DNA of 41,681 nt from Streptomyces antioxidans (GCF_000968685.2 NZ_LAKD02000028.1:1-41681), one strand, 5' to 3'. Numbered from the stretch's first letter, positions 9,167 to 19,539 are shown. Numbers and translations: made by a program. The notes: generated from the letters alone by a model not told the origin.

Positions 9167-9778
9167 ATGGTGCGCGACGACGAGAGCCCAGGAGCCCCCA
9201 AGGGAGCTCCCGGGAGCACGGGGACGATCGGTGCCCTCGTCGGGCGCGCAGCCGAGGGGGACGAGCGGGCCACCCACGATCTGCTGGCCCTGGTCCATCC
9301 GCTGGCCCTGCGCTACTGCCGTACGAGGCTGTCCCGACTTCCGGGCGATGCCCGCCACTTCGTGGACGACCTGGCGCAGGAGGTCTGTCTCGCGGTGCTG
9401 TGCGCGCTGCCGCGCTACCGCGACACCGGAAAGCCCTTCGAGGCGTTCGTCGTGGCCATCGCCTCGCACAAGGTCGCCGATCTGCAGCGGGCCGCCATGC
9501 GCCATCCGGGCTCCACGGCCGTCCCCTCGGACGAGATGCCGGAGCAGCCGGACGATTCGCTGGGGCCCGAGGAGCGGGCGCTGCTCAGCAGCGACGCGGA
9601 GTGGGCCAAGAAGCTGCTGGCCAACCTGCCGGAGAACCAGCGCGAGCTGGTGCTGCTGAGGGTCGCGGTCGGGCTGACGGCGGAGGAGACCGGGCAGATG
9701 CTCGGGATGTCGCCCGGGGCGGTGCGGGTCGCCCAGCACCGGGCGCTGAGCAGGCTGCGCGCGCTCGCCGAGCAGTGA
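9167..9778 (+). CDS. shbA: ECF RNA polymerase sigma factor ShbA (SigD-type)
   Basis: 203 residues from this start. Region 2 covers about 40-110 ([20 protein letters not shown] includes the core-binding and -10 recognition helices). Region 4 covers about 140-200 ([20 protein letters not shown], then the -35 reading helix in [20 protein letters not shown]). The position between bldM and guaB identifies it as the ShbA orthologue, the sigma factor that drives transcription of the principal sigma gene hrdB in Streptomyces griseus; the mycobacterial counterpart is SigD. No anti-sigma gene is adjacent. The open frame reaches 8957, but codons before 9167 use many A/T third positions (14 of the 31 I counted), unlike coding sequence here, so I place the start at ATG 9167; GTG 9170 is also possible. 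Confidence 0.88.
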   Translation: MVRDDESPGAPKGAPGSTGTIGALVGRAAEGDERATHDLLALVHPLALRYCRTRLSRLPGDARHFVDDLAQEVCLAVLCALPRYRDTGKPFEAFVVAIASHKVADLQRAAMRHPGSTAVPSDEMPEQPDDSLGPEERALLSSDAEWAKKLLANLPENQRELVLLRVAVGLTAEETGQMLGMSPGAVRVAQHRALSRLRALAEQ

Positions 9779-9827
9779 GGCCCGCTGAGCGTGCGGCTCG
9801 CCGGACGGGAGGCCCGCCGGGTGGTGA

Positions 9828-11486
<1,659 letters not shown>

Positions 11487-11606
11487 TCCGCGCCGTCCGC
11501 TGATCCGTGCCGTTCGCGCCGTTCGCGCCGATTCACCCGGGCGATCTCGCGACGGCGCGGGCAGGGATACTGGGACGGCTGTTCGTGAACAGGGAAAGGC
11601 ACCCAC

Positions 11607-12734
11607 GTGACTGAGATCGAGATCGGGCGCGGCAAGCGCGGCCGCAGGGCGTACGCGTTGGACGACATCGCCGTTGTGCCGAGTCGTCGCACCCGGGACC
11701 CGAAGGAGGTCTCGATCGCCTGGCAGATCGACGCCTACCGCTTCGAGCTGCCCTTCCTGGCCGCGCCGATGGACTCGGTGGTCTCGCCCCGCACCGCGAT
11801 CCGCATCGGTGAGCTCGGCGGCCTCGGGGTGCTCAACCTCGAGGGGCTCTGGACCCGTTATGAGGACCCGGAGCCGCTGCTGGCGGAGATCGCCGAGCTG
11901 GACGAGCAGACCGCGACCACCCGGATGCAGGAGATCTACGCCGAGCCGATCAAGGAGGAGCTGATCGGCCAGCGCCTGAAGGAGGTGCGGGACACGGGCG
12001 TGGTGACCGCTGCCGCCCTGTCCCCGCAGCGCACGGCGCAGTTCTCCAAGGCCGTGGTGGACGCGGGGGTCGACATCTTCGTGATCCGCGGCACCACGGT
12101 CTCCGCCGAGCATGTCTCCGGCGCCGCCGAGCCGCTCAACCTCAAGCAGTTCATCTATGAGCTGGACGTCCCGGTGATCGTGGGCGGCTGCGCCACCTAC
12201 ACGGCCGCGCTGCACCTGATGCGCACCGGTGCGGCCGGTGTGCTGGTGGGCTTCGGCGGTGGCGCCGCTCACACCACCCGCAATGTGCTGGGCATCCAGG
12301 TGCCGATGGCCACGGCGGTCGCCGATGTCGCCGCCGCCCGCCGGGACTACATGGACGAGTCCGGCGGCCGCTATGTGCATGTGATCGCCGACGGCGGCGT
12401 CGGCTGGAGCGGCGATCTGCCGAAGGCCGTCGCCTGCGGCGCGGACGCGGTGATGATGGGTTCCCCGCTGGCCCGGGCCACGGATGCGCCGGGCCGCGGT
12501 CACCACTGGGGCATGGAGGCGGTGCACGACGAGGTGCCGCGCGGCAAGCGGATGAACCTGGGCACGGTGGGCTCCACCGAGGAGATCCTTCTCGGCCCCT
12601 CACACACCACCGACGGTTCGATGAACTTCTTCGGTGCGCTGCGCCGTGCCATGGCCACGACGGGCTACTCGGAGTTGAAGGAGTTCCAGCGGGTCGAGGT
12701 CACGGTCGCGCCGTCGGCCCGCGACAAGCGCTGA
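11607..12734 (+). CDS. guaB3: GuaB3 family IMP dehydrogenase-related protein
   Basis: 375 residues, an IMPDH/GMP reductase-type barrel without the CBS pair. The N-terminus GRGKRGRRAYALDDIAVVPS and the position right after guaB are typical of actinobacterial GuaB3. Phosphate-binding loops are visible (GGCATYTAAL; IADGGVGWSGDL; GADAVMMGSPLA). The loop that holds the catalytic Cys in GuaB (SICTTR) reads AAHTTR here, so His222 stands at that place, and the usual thioimidate chemistry should be impossible. The function of GuaB3 in this genus is not settled; a regulatory or altered catalytic role is possible. It starts at GTG with GGGAAAGG upstream. Confidence 0.9.
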   Translation: MTEIEIGRGKRGRRAYALDDIAVVPSRRTRDPKEVSIAWQIDAYRFELPFLAAPMDSVVSPRTAIRIGELGGLGVLNLEGLWTRYEDPEPLLAEIAELDEQTATTRMQEIYAEPIKEELIGQRLKEVRDTGVVTAAALSPQRTAQFSKAVVDAGVDIFVIRGTTVSAEHVSGAAEPLNLKQFIYELDVPVIVGGCATYTAALHLMRTGAAGVLVGFGGGAAHTTRNVLGIQVPMATAVADVAAARRDYMDESGGRYVHVIADGGVGWSGDLPKAVACGADAVMMGSPLARATDAPGRGHHWGMEAVHDEVPRGKRMNLGTVGSTEEILLGPSHTTDGSMNFFGALRRAMATTGYSELKEFQRVEVTVAPSARDKR

Positions 12735-12750
12735 CCGCGTCTCAGCAGTT

Positions 12751-12801
12751 CGGCGAGGGGAAGGCCCCGACCGCGATGCGGTCGGGGCCTTCCCCTCGCC
12801 G
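12751..12801. terminator. Strong bidirectional terminator after guaB3
   Basis: A perfect 24-base-pair stem (12751-12774 with 12778-12801) around a three-base loop GAT, between the convergent ends of guaB3 and the membrane protein gene. It is the longest perfect stem I found in the window. Confidence 0.92.
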
Positions 12802-12815
12802 TATTGCCCGTGGGC

Positions 12816-13505
12816 TCAGCGGTTGCTGATCCGGTAGGCCGTGCTGACCGCGGCGATCGGTGCGAGCGCTATGAAGATGTAGGTCAGCGCGTCGGAGTCT
12901 TCCTTCCACGCGTCCCAAAGATCGCTGAAGTGGTCGAAGAAGATCTCGTTCGTGGAGAGCACCTGGCTGCTGGCGCCGCCGCCCAACTTTTCGGCCGCGT
13001 TGCTCACCACATCGTGGAGGATCATGGCGTAGCCGTAGAGCTCGCCGAGGAACACCGCGGCCAGGGCCAGTATCGCGCCGACCACCCACAGCCCCGTGTT
13101 GCGACCGCCCAGCTTGGCGATCGCCAGGCCGATGAGCGCGCCGACGAGCACACCGGCGTACGCGAACTGCGTGACCTCCGGCGGGGTCTTGTCGGTGTCC
13201 GCCAACGCGCTCAGCAGGAACGCGTAGAGGAACGCGCCGACGATCGTGGCCACGAGGGCGGCGCCCACGGCCAGCAGCGGGTTGCCCTGGCGTCCGGCCG
13301 GCGGCGCGGGCGGCGGGAAGCCGCCGCCGTACTGCTGCTGGGGCTGCTGGGGCTGCTGCGGCTGGCCCTGCGGGTAGCCGTAGCCGGGCTGCTGCGGGGA
13401 GCCGTACCCACCTGCCTGCTGGGGAGGGCCGGGCTGCTGCGGATAGCCGCCAGGCTGTTGCGGGTACCCGCCTGGCTGCTGTGGCTGCTGCCAGTTCTGG
13501 CTCAT
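12816..13505 (-). CDS. Small membrane protein with Gln/Pro/Gly-rich N-terminus
   Basis: 229 residues with no family I can name. The first 75 or so are built from QQPGGYP-like repeats and are probably disordered and cytoplasmic. Four hydrophobic segments follow: NPLLAVGAALVATIVGAFLY, FAYAGVLVGALIGLAIA, GLWVVGAILALAAVFLGEL and YIFIALAPIAAVSTAY. The loop before the last one contains FFDHFSDLWDAWKED. The frame extends to 13631, but ATG 13505 begins MSQNWQQPQQP, the usual start type for such proteins, with GGGGGAA upstream. The next gene upstream on the same strand is a shorter paralogue with the same segment order. Confidence 0.75.
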   Translation of the reverse strand: MSQNWQQPQQPGGYPQQPGGYPQQPGPPQQAGGYGSPQQPGYGYPQGQPQQPQQPQQQYGGGFPPPAPPAGRQGNPLLAVGAALVATIVGAFLYAFLLSALADTDKTPPEVTQFAYAGVLVGALIGLAIAKLGGRNTGLWVVGAILALAAVFLGELYGYAMILHDVVSNAAEKLGGGASSQVLSTNEIFFDHFSDLWDAWKEDSDALTYIFIALAPIAAVSTAYRISNR

Positions 13506-13714
13506 GGAAATTCCCCCGGGGATGAAGGTGTTGACACCGCGCTCCGGGGGCAGCTCGGCTGATGAGCGGCTGCGGGCTGGGAACGCGGAAGGAAACTTTC
13601 GAGCCACAAAACTAACAGGCAGGGGCGACAATCAGACAAGTCGTGTCTGAGGTCCGTGACATGGCTGGGACCGGACGGAGACACGTTGGCCCGGCATATG
13701 GGGATTCGTCGGCG

Positions 13715-14158
13715 CTATTCGGCGATGCGCTTCGCGACGAGGTAGCTCTCCGCTCCCGCCACGGCGTAGAAGGTGATGTCGTTGCGCCCCAGGACGCGAT
13801 CGCGCCAGTAGTCCGTCACCGGCCCGAAGTGCCCGATCAGGGTGTCCGTGGTGGGCCATGAGCTCTCGTCCCCCATCAGCACCGCGACGCCGATCAGTTG
13901 CGCCAGCGAGACGCTGACCACGGCCAGCGGTATGGCGATGAGCGCCAGCAGCGGTGCCCGGCCACCCAGCTTGCCGAGCGCGGCGCCGGTCAACAGCCCG
14001 ATGCACAGCGCCCAGTAGCCGACCTCCTGGCCGCGGTGGCCAATTTTGCCCTGGATGAATCCGAAGACCAGGGCTCCGAGCAGGGCCGCCGCGATGCCCG
14101 CCGCGAGCCCACGGGCCGGTCGTGGGGCCTGAGCTGCGGAGAAAGCGTACGCGATCAT
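13715..14158 (-). CDS. Small membrane protein, paralogue of its downstream neighbour
   Basis: About 147 residues, unnamed. It has three or four hydrophobic stretches. Its second half aligns by eye with the protein at 12816-13505: TGAALGKLGGR against GLAIAKLGGR, a membrane span, MGDESS, then LIGHFGPVTDYWRDRVLG against FFDHFSDLWDAWKEDSDA, and a final hydrophobic segment ending KRI or YRI. It lacks the Gln/Pro-rich head. The two genes look like an old tandem duplication. The start at ATG 14158 has only a weak ribosome site; an earlier in-frame start exists at 14188. It is divergent from the mreB-like gene, with 89 bases between starts. Confidence 0.65.
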   Translation of the reverse strand: MIAYAFSAAQAPRPARGLAAGIAAALLGALVFGFIQGKIGHRGQEVGYWALCIGLLTGAALGKLGGRAPLLALIAIPLAVVSVSLAQLIGVAVLMGDESSWPTTDTLIGHFGPVTDYWRDRVLGRNDITFYAVAGAESYLVAKRIAE

Positions 14159-14213
14159 GTCCGCAAGGTAGCAGTGGCATGGCCGCACGGTGGTGCGAAT
14201 GACATCAGTGCCG

Positions 14214-14241
14214 GGACAGAATCCGGCATAAGCAATAATGT
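14214..14241 (+). promoter_or_regulatory. Candidate leaderless promoter of the mreB-like gene
   Basis: GGGACA (14214-14219), a 16-base spacer and TAATGT (14236-14241). The predicted start falls on the A of the ATG at 14248, and there is no purine-rich ribosome site before that codon. Both points suggest leaderless translation. Confidence 0.4.
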
Positions 14242-14247
14242 CAACTT

Positions 14248-15405
14248 ATGGCGCAGAACAAGTCGTTCAATGGGCGTGACATGGGTATCGACCTCGGCAC
14301 CGCCAACACACTGGTGTACGTACGGGGCAGGGGCATCGTGCTCAACGAGCCGTCGGTTGTGGCCGTGAACACGGTCGACGGCAGCGTGCTGTCGGTGGGA
14401 GCGGCGGCCAAGGAGACCATGGGGCGGACGCCGACGAACATCGTCGCCGTGCGGCCGCTGCGCGATGGCGTGATCGCCGATTTCGAGATCGCCGAGCGCA
14501 TGCTGCGGTACTTCATCAAGAAGGTCATGGGCAGTCGTCGGCTCGGCCGCCCCCGGGTGGTGGTCTGTGTGCCCTCCGGGATCACCGGCGTCGAGCGGCG
14601 CGCGGTGATGGAGGCCGCCACCCAGGCCGGGGCGCGTCAGGTGCATCTGGTCGAGGAGCCCATCGCGGCGGCGATCGGCGCGGGGCTGCCGGTGAGCGAG
14701 CCCACCGGCTGCATGGTCGTCGACATCGGCGGCGGTACGACGGAGGTCGCCGTGGTCTCGCTGGGCGGCATCGTCACCGCGCGGTCGGTGCGCACCGCGG
14801 GCGATGCGATGGACGTCGCGATCACCTCCTATGTGAAGAAGCAGTACGCGCTGGCGATCGGGGAGCGGACCGCCGAGGAGATCAAGGTCTCCATCGGGTC
14901 CGCCTCGCCCACCGGGCCGCTGTCCCTGCCGCGGGTCTCGGAGTCCGTCCGGCGGCCCGAGCGGAATGTCGAGGTGTTCATCCCGGGCCAGAGCGAGGAC
15001 AACGAGGACACCCAGGCGCTGCTGCCGCCGGACCGCTGCACCATCCGCGGCCGGGACCAGGCGACCGGGCTGCCCAGGGTGCTCGAACTGACCTCGGACG
15101 AGGTGCGGCACGCCCTCTCCGAGCCGGTGGACAGCATCGTCGCGGCGGTGCGGGCCACGCTCGACGAGACCCCGCCGGAACTGGCGGGCGACATCATGGA
15201 CCGCGGCATCGTGCTGACCGGCGGCGGAGCCCTGCTGCGCGGCCTGGACGTACGGCTGGGGCGCGAGCTGAACATCCCGGTGCTGGTGGCCGACGACCCG
15301 CTGGACTGCGTGGCCATCGGCACCGGCCGCTGTGTGGAGGACTTCGCCTCGCTCCGCACCGCGATGGACGCACGGCCCCGTCGGCCGGAGGCCGTACGGG
15401 TGTGA
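14248..15405 (+). CDS. MreB/Mbl-like actin-family protein with internal insertion
   Basis: 385 residues, an actin-fold ATPase of the MreB family. The phosphate-1 motif is GIDLGTANT (13-21), phosphate-2 is [13 protein letters not shown] (about 157-169), and the adenosine motif is [14 protein letters not shown] (about 320). MreB polymers in Streptomyces shape the spore wall. Where MreB goes directly from GSA to IRGRD through about ten residues, this protein has about 45 (220-265, Pro/Arg/Glu/Asp-rich), so some 35 extra. No mreC, mreD or rodA is nearby, so this is probably an extra paralogue and not the main mreB. The ATG at 14248 has no ribosome site and may be leaderless; the ATG at 14281 is an alternative. 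Confidence 0.85.
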   Translation: MAQNKSFNGRDMGIDLGTANTLVYVRGRGIVLNEPSVVAVNTVDGSVLSVGAAAKETMGRTPTNIVAVRPLRDGVIADFEIAERMLRYFIKKVMGSRRLGRPRVVVCVPSGITGVERRAVMEAATQAGARQVHLVEEPIAAAIGAGLPVSEPTGCMVVDIGGGTTEVAVVSLGGIVTARSVRTAGDAMDVAITSYVKKQYALAIGERTAEEIKVSIGSASPTGPLSLPRVSESVRRPERNVEVFIPGQSEDNEDTQALLPPDRCTIRGRDQATGLPRVLELTSDEVRHALSEPVDSIVAAVRATLDETPPELAGDIMDRGIVLTGGGALLRGLDVRLGRELNIPVLVADDPLDCVAIGTGRCVEDFASLRTAMDARPRRPEAVRV

Positions 15406-15665
15406 CAGCCGAGCGCTCCGCCGGGAGTGGTGCCCTGATCCGTCGTCGATCGTCCTGCGGCGCCGTCGTGGCTGGTCGCGCCCATGCGGCGGAGCCGTAC
15501 ATGGACACCGACCCGCGCCCCTCGGGGCACCGTTCGCAGCGCGGCCGCATTTCCGCGATCTGCTGGGGACGTCTCGGGGCGGTCCGGCGGGTCTCACCGG
15601 GGCGGCGGCCCTGGGCGTGCGGCATCGCCCCCGGCGTGGTGGGCTGGTGACACCGCGTCGGTCCC
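15406..15665 (+). other. Gap between the mreB-like and DUF6049-type genes
   Basis: 260 bases. A frame of 82 codons (15402-15650) begins with a GTG overlapping the mreB stop (GTGA) and is in register with the next gene, but its product is Arg/Gly-rich with no motif. I see no clear promoter or terminator, so read-through from the mreB-like gene into the next one is possible. Confidence 0.4.
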
Positions 15666-17957
15666 GTGCGGCGCGGGCGGACGGCAGGCGCGGGCGTCGA
15701 GGTGGTGGTCGTGGGGCGCGGCAGGACGTACCGGCGGGCGGTCGTCGCGACCGTCACCACGGTCCTGGTCGCGATCGCTTCCCTCCTGCCGACGCCCGTC
15801 GTCGCGGCGCACGGCCGCCGGGCCGACGGCGCCGTCGCGGCGGAGGGCCGCGGGGCTCACGGCGGCACCACGGAGAAGGGCCGTGGGGCTGATGGCGTCC
15901 CCACGTCCCGCGCCCCCTCCCGGCGGTACCCCGTGTCCGTCGAGCTGACCTCCCTCGCTCCCGCCGTGATCCGGCAGGGCGGGGAGTTGAGGATCAGTGG
16001 GCGGATCACCAATGCCTCCGGGCGGCGGATGGGGGCCGCGCGGGTCGGGGTGCGGATCGGGGCCGCCGGGGCGATCGACACCCGGGGCGGGCTCGCCACG
16101 GTGGCCCGTCGTACGCCCCTGACCCGGGCCGACGGCCCCGAGGTGGCCGGCCGCACGGCGCGTCTCGCCGCGCTTCCGGCAGGCGCCGAGCGCGGCTTCC
16201 GGCTCAGCGTGCCCGTTCCCGACCTGAAGCTGGACGGCGCCGGGACGTACGCGCTCACCGTGCACGTCGTACGCGCGGACGGCGCCCGCGCGGGGACCGT
16301 GCTCGGGCTGACCCGCACCCATTTGTCCGCGTATCCCGACGCCACGCGGCTGGAGCCGCTGCGCACCACCGCGCTGTGGCCGGTCCTGGACATCCCGCGG
16401 ATGGAGGCGCTGACCCTGCGCACCCAGGACAGCGTGCTGCCGGTCTTCCGTGACGACCAGCTGGCCGCCGCCCTCGGGCCGGGCGGGCGGCTGCGGCGGC
16501 TGGTGGAGATGGGCAAGGGGCAGCCGGTCACCTGGGTGCTCGATCCGGATCTGATCGTCCAGGCGCGGGCCATGGCCGCCGGTTACCGGGTGGCCCGTAC
16601 ACCGGGCGACACCGATCCGCGGCACGCGACCGAGGGGAAGGGCGGCGGGGCGGCGGCGGGCTGGCTGGCCGCGCTCCGGGCGGCGGTCCGGGGCCGGGAG
16701 GTGATCGCGCTGCCGTACGCCGACCCGGATCTGGCCTCGCTCGCCCGCGGCGGCGGCACCCCGCTCACCGGGCTGCTGCGCCGGGCCTCGCGCACCGGCC
16801 GGAGCGAGGTGGACCGGGCATTGGGCGTCCACGCGCGCGCCGGTGTGGGCTGGCCCGCGGGCGGCGAGCTGGACGACGGGATCGCCCGGTACGCCAAGGG
16901 GCTGGGCCTGGACACCGTGCTCGCCTCGGGCGCCGCGGTGGCCTCCGCCGGTGAGCTGGTCTCCGAAGGGGCCACCGACGACGGCGCCGTCTCGCTCGAA
17001 GGCGGCACGACGGCGCTGCGCTATGACGCGGCGATCGCGTCCCAGCTCTTCGCGGGCCCCCCGGCCGCGGGCGCCGCCGGTGCGCCCGCCCGGCTGCTGC
17101 TGCGCCAGCGGCTGCTCGCCGAGACCCTTACGGCCGCGCGGGAGCTGCCGTCAGCCCGCCGCGAGCTGGTGGTGGTGCCGCCGCGCCGGATGCCGCTCGC
17201 GGTCGGCCGGGTGCTGCTCACGGTGGTGGCCGAGGGCCGTAAGGCGGGCTGGCTGGAGCCGGTCGGGTTCGCCGCCGCGCTGCACAAGCCCACGGCGGGG
17301 CGGCTGCGGGGCTTCGACGGCTATCCGCCCGCACGCCACGCCTCAGAGCTGCCGCCGTCCCGGCTCGCGGCGGTGGTCCGGGACCGGCGGCGGATGCGCG
17401 CCCTGGCCAAGGTGCTGTCGGAGCCGCGGGCCACCGCCGCGTCCGTACAGGCCGCACTGGCCCGCTCCGTGGCGACCGCCTGGCGCGCCGACCCGGCGGG
17501 CGCGGCGTCGTACCAGCGCGGGGTGTCCCGCTATCTGACCGCCTCGATCGCATCGGTGAGGCTGGTGCCGAAGTCCACGGTGGTGGTGACCGGGGGCTCG
17601 GCCACCATCCCGGTCACCGTGGCCAACGGCCTCCAGCAGGACCTCACCGGGGTGGAGCTCAGGGTCCTCTCCGGCCGCCCCGAGCGGCTGAAGGCCCGGG
17701 ACCGCGCGATGCGGGTCCAGGCGTCGCGGGCGGTGAGCCGTACGGTGCGGATTCGGGTGGAGGCGTACGCGAACGGTCCGGTGTCGCTGACCGCCCAGCT
17801 CTACACCACCGCCGACGGCAGGCCCTGGGGCGCGCCGATGACGTTCACGGCCGATGTGCGGTCGGTGCCGTCCGGAGCGGTGATCTTCGTGCTGGGCGGG
17901 ACGGCGCTGATCGTGCTGGCGGTCGCGTTCCGGCTGCGGCGCACGCGGAGCCGGTGA
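15666..17957 (+). CDS. DUF6049-type membrane-anchored extracellular protein
   Basis: 763 residues. It has a basic head, an export signal near residues 25-48 (VVATVTTVLVAIASLLPTPV ends at an Ala-rich cleavage region), a large outer part, and one C-terminal membrane span (IFVLGGTALIVLAVAF) followed by RLRRTRSR facing the cytoplasm. The order of parts and phrases such as VSVELTSLAPAVIRQGG, WPVLDIPRM and VTWVLDPDL match the actinobacterial DUF6049 family, one member of which lies by the murJ/mviN gene in streptomycetes. The function is unknown; a link with cell-wall assembly is inferred only from context, including the mreB-like gene upstream. The start is uncertain (GTG 15666, or later GTGs before the signal). 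Confidence 0.7.
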   Translation: MRRGRTAGAGVEVVVVGRGRTYRRAVVATVTTVLVAIASLLPTPVVAAHGRRADGAVAAEGRGAHGGTTEKGRGADGVPTSRAPSRRYPVSVELTSLAPAVIRQGGELRISGRITNASGRRMGAARVGVRIGAAGAIDTRGGLATVARRTPLTRADGPEVAGRTARLAALPAGAERGFRLSVPVPDLKLDGAGTYALTVHVVRADGARAGTVLGLTRTHLSAYPDATRLEPLRTTALWPVLDIPRMEALTLRTQDSVLPVFRDDQLAAALGPGGRLRRLVEMGKGQPVTWVLDPDLIVQARAMAAGYRVARTPGDTDPRHATEGKGGGAAAGWLAALRAAVRGREVIALPYADPDLASLARGGGTPLTGLLRRASRTGRSEVDRALGVHARAGVGWPAGGELDDGIARYAKGLGLDTVLASGAAVASAGELVSEGATDDGAVSLEGGTTALRYDAAIASQLFAGPPAAGAAGAPARLLLRQRLLAETLTAARELPSARRELVVVPPRRMPLAVGRVLLTVVAEGRKAGWLEPVGFAAALHKPTAGRLRGFDGYPPARHASELPPSRLAAVVRDRRRMRALAKVLSEPRATAASVQAALARSVATAWRADPAGAASYQRGVSRYLTASIASVRLVPKSTVVVTGGSATIPVTVANGLQQDLTGVELRVLSGRPERLKARDRAMRVQASRAVSRTVRIRVEAYANGPVSLTAQLYTTADGRPWGAPMTFTADVRSVPSGAVIFVLGGTALIVLAVAFRLRRTRSR

Positions 17958-18019
17958 CGGCGGGGTGCCGGGCGATGGCGGCACCAAGCGGTGGTGGGGC
18001 GAGGCGCTGAGCGGTGGCG

Positions 18020-18043
18020 GCCCGGCCCGGACCCGGGCCGGGC
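18020..18043. terminator. Terminator between convergent genes
   Basis: GCCCGGCCCGG (18020-18030) and its perfect complement (18033-18043), separated by two bases so the top pairs must open into a loop. It sits between the DUF6049-type gene and the nucleotide-sugar dehydrogenase gene. Confidence 0.65.
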
Positions 18044-18048
18044 GGCTC

Positions 18049-19320
18049 TCACAGCCGGTGCGCGGTCCCCGCCGGTCCCGCGCCCCGGGTGTCCAGCAGC
18101 AGCTGGGCCTTCACCGAGAGCCCCTGGAGGTCATAGGTGCGGTGCGGCTGCAGCAGCACGGTCAGATCGGCGTCGGCCGCCGCCTCGTACACCGAATCGG
18201 CGCGCTCCACCTCGCGCCCCAGCACCCGCCAGCGCGTGACGTACGGATCGTGGTAGCTGAGCCGGGCGCCCAGCTCGATCAGCCGGGAGGCGATCTCCCG
18301 CGCGGGCGAGCCCACCGCGTCGGCGACGTCGGCCTTATAGCCGACGCCGAGCAGCAGGACGTGCGCCCCGCGCGCCGACTTCCCGTACTCGTTGAGCAGG
18401 GCCGTGCAGCGGCGGGTGACATAGCCCGGCATCCGCCCGTTGACCTGCTGCGCGAGCTCCACCATGCGCAGCGGGATGCCGAGTCCGCGCTGTGGGTCGG
18501 CCATGCGGCCGTGGTCGACCGGCACGCCGTGGCCGCCGACACCGGGGCCGGGGCGGAAGGACTGGAAGCCGAACGGCTTGGTCTCGGCGCAGCGCACCAC
18601 GTCCCACACGTCGACGCCGAGGTCATGGCAGTACACCGCCATCTCGTTGACCAGGGCGATGTTGACGTGCCGGTAGTTGGTCTCCAGGACCTTGACCGTC
18701 TCGGCCTCGCGCGTGCCCCGGGCCCGGACGACCTTCTCGGTGAAGCGCCCGTAGAAGGCGGCGGCGGCCTCGGTGCAGGCGGGGGTGAGGCCGCCGATCA
18801 CCTTGGGGGTGTTGGCGGGGCCGTGGGCCCGGTTGCCCGGGTCGTGGCGGCAGGGGGAGTAGGCGAGGTGGAAGTCGCGCCCGGCCCGCAGCCCGGATCC
18901 CTCCTCCAGGAGCGGCCGGAGGAATTCCTCGGTGGTGCCGGGGTACACGGTCGATTCCAGCAGAACGGTGGTGTGCGGGCGCAGCCTCGCCGCGAGCGTG
19001 CGGGCCGCCTCGCCGACCGCCGACAGATCCAGTCTGCGGTCGTCCCCGAGCGGGGTCGGGGCGCAGATCACAGCGGTGCGGACGCGGCCGAGCTCGGCGG
19101 GGTCGGTGGTGATCCGGAAGCCCTGGGAGGCCATCCGGCGCAGTTCGGCGGCGGAGAGCAGGCCCTCGCCCGAGCCGGCGGGCGGCCGTCCGGCCCGGAG
19201 GTCGTGGGCCACGCGCGGATCGGGGTCGTAGCCGACGGTGCGGACGCCGGCGGCGGTGGCCGCCCGGGCGAGAGGAATACCGAGATGACCGAGTCCGATG
19301 ACGGCGAGATCTGCGGGCAT
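18049..19320 (-). CDS. UDP-glucose/GDP-mannose dehydrogenase family protein lacking catalytic Cys
   Basis: 423 residues with the three-domain plan of nucleotide-sugar 6-dehydrogenases such as WecC. There is an NAD-binding GLGHLGIPLA near the N-terminus, a central helical domain with VLETNYRHVNIALVNEMA, and a C-terminal domain with VGYKADVAD and YHDPYV. These enzymes oxidise a sugar nucleotide twice to the uronic acid through a Cys thiohemiacetal in GVGGHC. Here the motif reads GVGGHGVPVDH: Gly265 (codon GGC) replaces Cys (TGC), a one-base change, and the residue after VD is His instead of Pro. Full oxidation should be blocked. It may be a decaying gene, a sequencing error or a changed function. 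The start ATG 19320 has GGAAGGAC upstream. Confidence 0.85.
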   Translation of the reverse strand: MPADLAVIGLGHLGIPLARAATAAGVRTVGYDPDPRVAHDLRAGRPPAGSGEGLLSAAELRRMASQGFRITTDPAELGRVRTAVICAPTPLGDDRRLDLSAVGEAARTLAARLRPHTTVLLESTVYPGTTEEFLRPLLEEGSGLRAGRDFHLAYSPCRHDPGNRAHGPANTPKVIGGLTPACTEAAAAFYGRFTEKVVRARGTREAETVKVLETNYRHVNIALVNEMAVYCHDLGVDVWDVVRCAETKPFGFQSFRPGPGVGGHGVPVDHGRMADPQRGLGIPLRMVELAQQVNGRMPGYVTRRCTALLNEYGKSARGAHVLLLGVGYKADVADAVGSPAREIASRLIELGARLSYHDPYVTRWRVLGREVERADSVYEAAADADLTVLLQPHRTYDLQGLSVKAQLLLDTRGAGPAGTAHRL

Positions 19321-19503
19321 GACGTCGTGTCGTCCTTCCCGGGACGATGTCGGATGGCGCAAACCCCCCACATACAGACTAAGCGGAAATATGACTCGTA
19401 TTCAGTATTGGTGAGGGGTGTTGACACGGTGTCGCGTCGATGGCCGGAGCAGCGGCATGGCATGGAGGGGAGAAAGCCAGGAAAATCGGCAGAGCGGCGT
19501 GGC

Positions 19504-19539
19504 GTCGATCACAAGGTCGATCACAAGGTCGATCGCAAC
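19504..19539 (+). repeat. Three tandem 12-base repeats at the glpD ribosome site
   Basis: Two exact copies of GTCGATCACAAG (19504-19515, 19516-19527) and a third with two changes (19528-19539), ending just before the glpD GGGAGG. The period is slightly over one helical turn, so each copy is presented on nearly the same DNA face. It could be a regulator array for glpD or simple slippage. Confidence 0.8.

Noticed and set aside
15402..15650. 82-codon frame overlapping the mreB-like stop
   Set aside because: GTGA overlap and register with the next gene are suggestive, but the product is Arg/Gly-rich without motif or hydrophobic segment.
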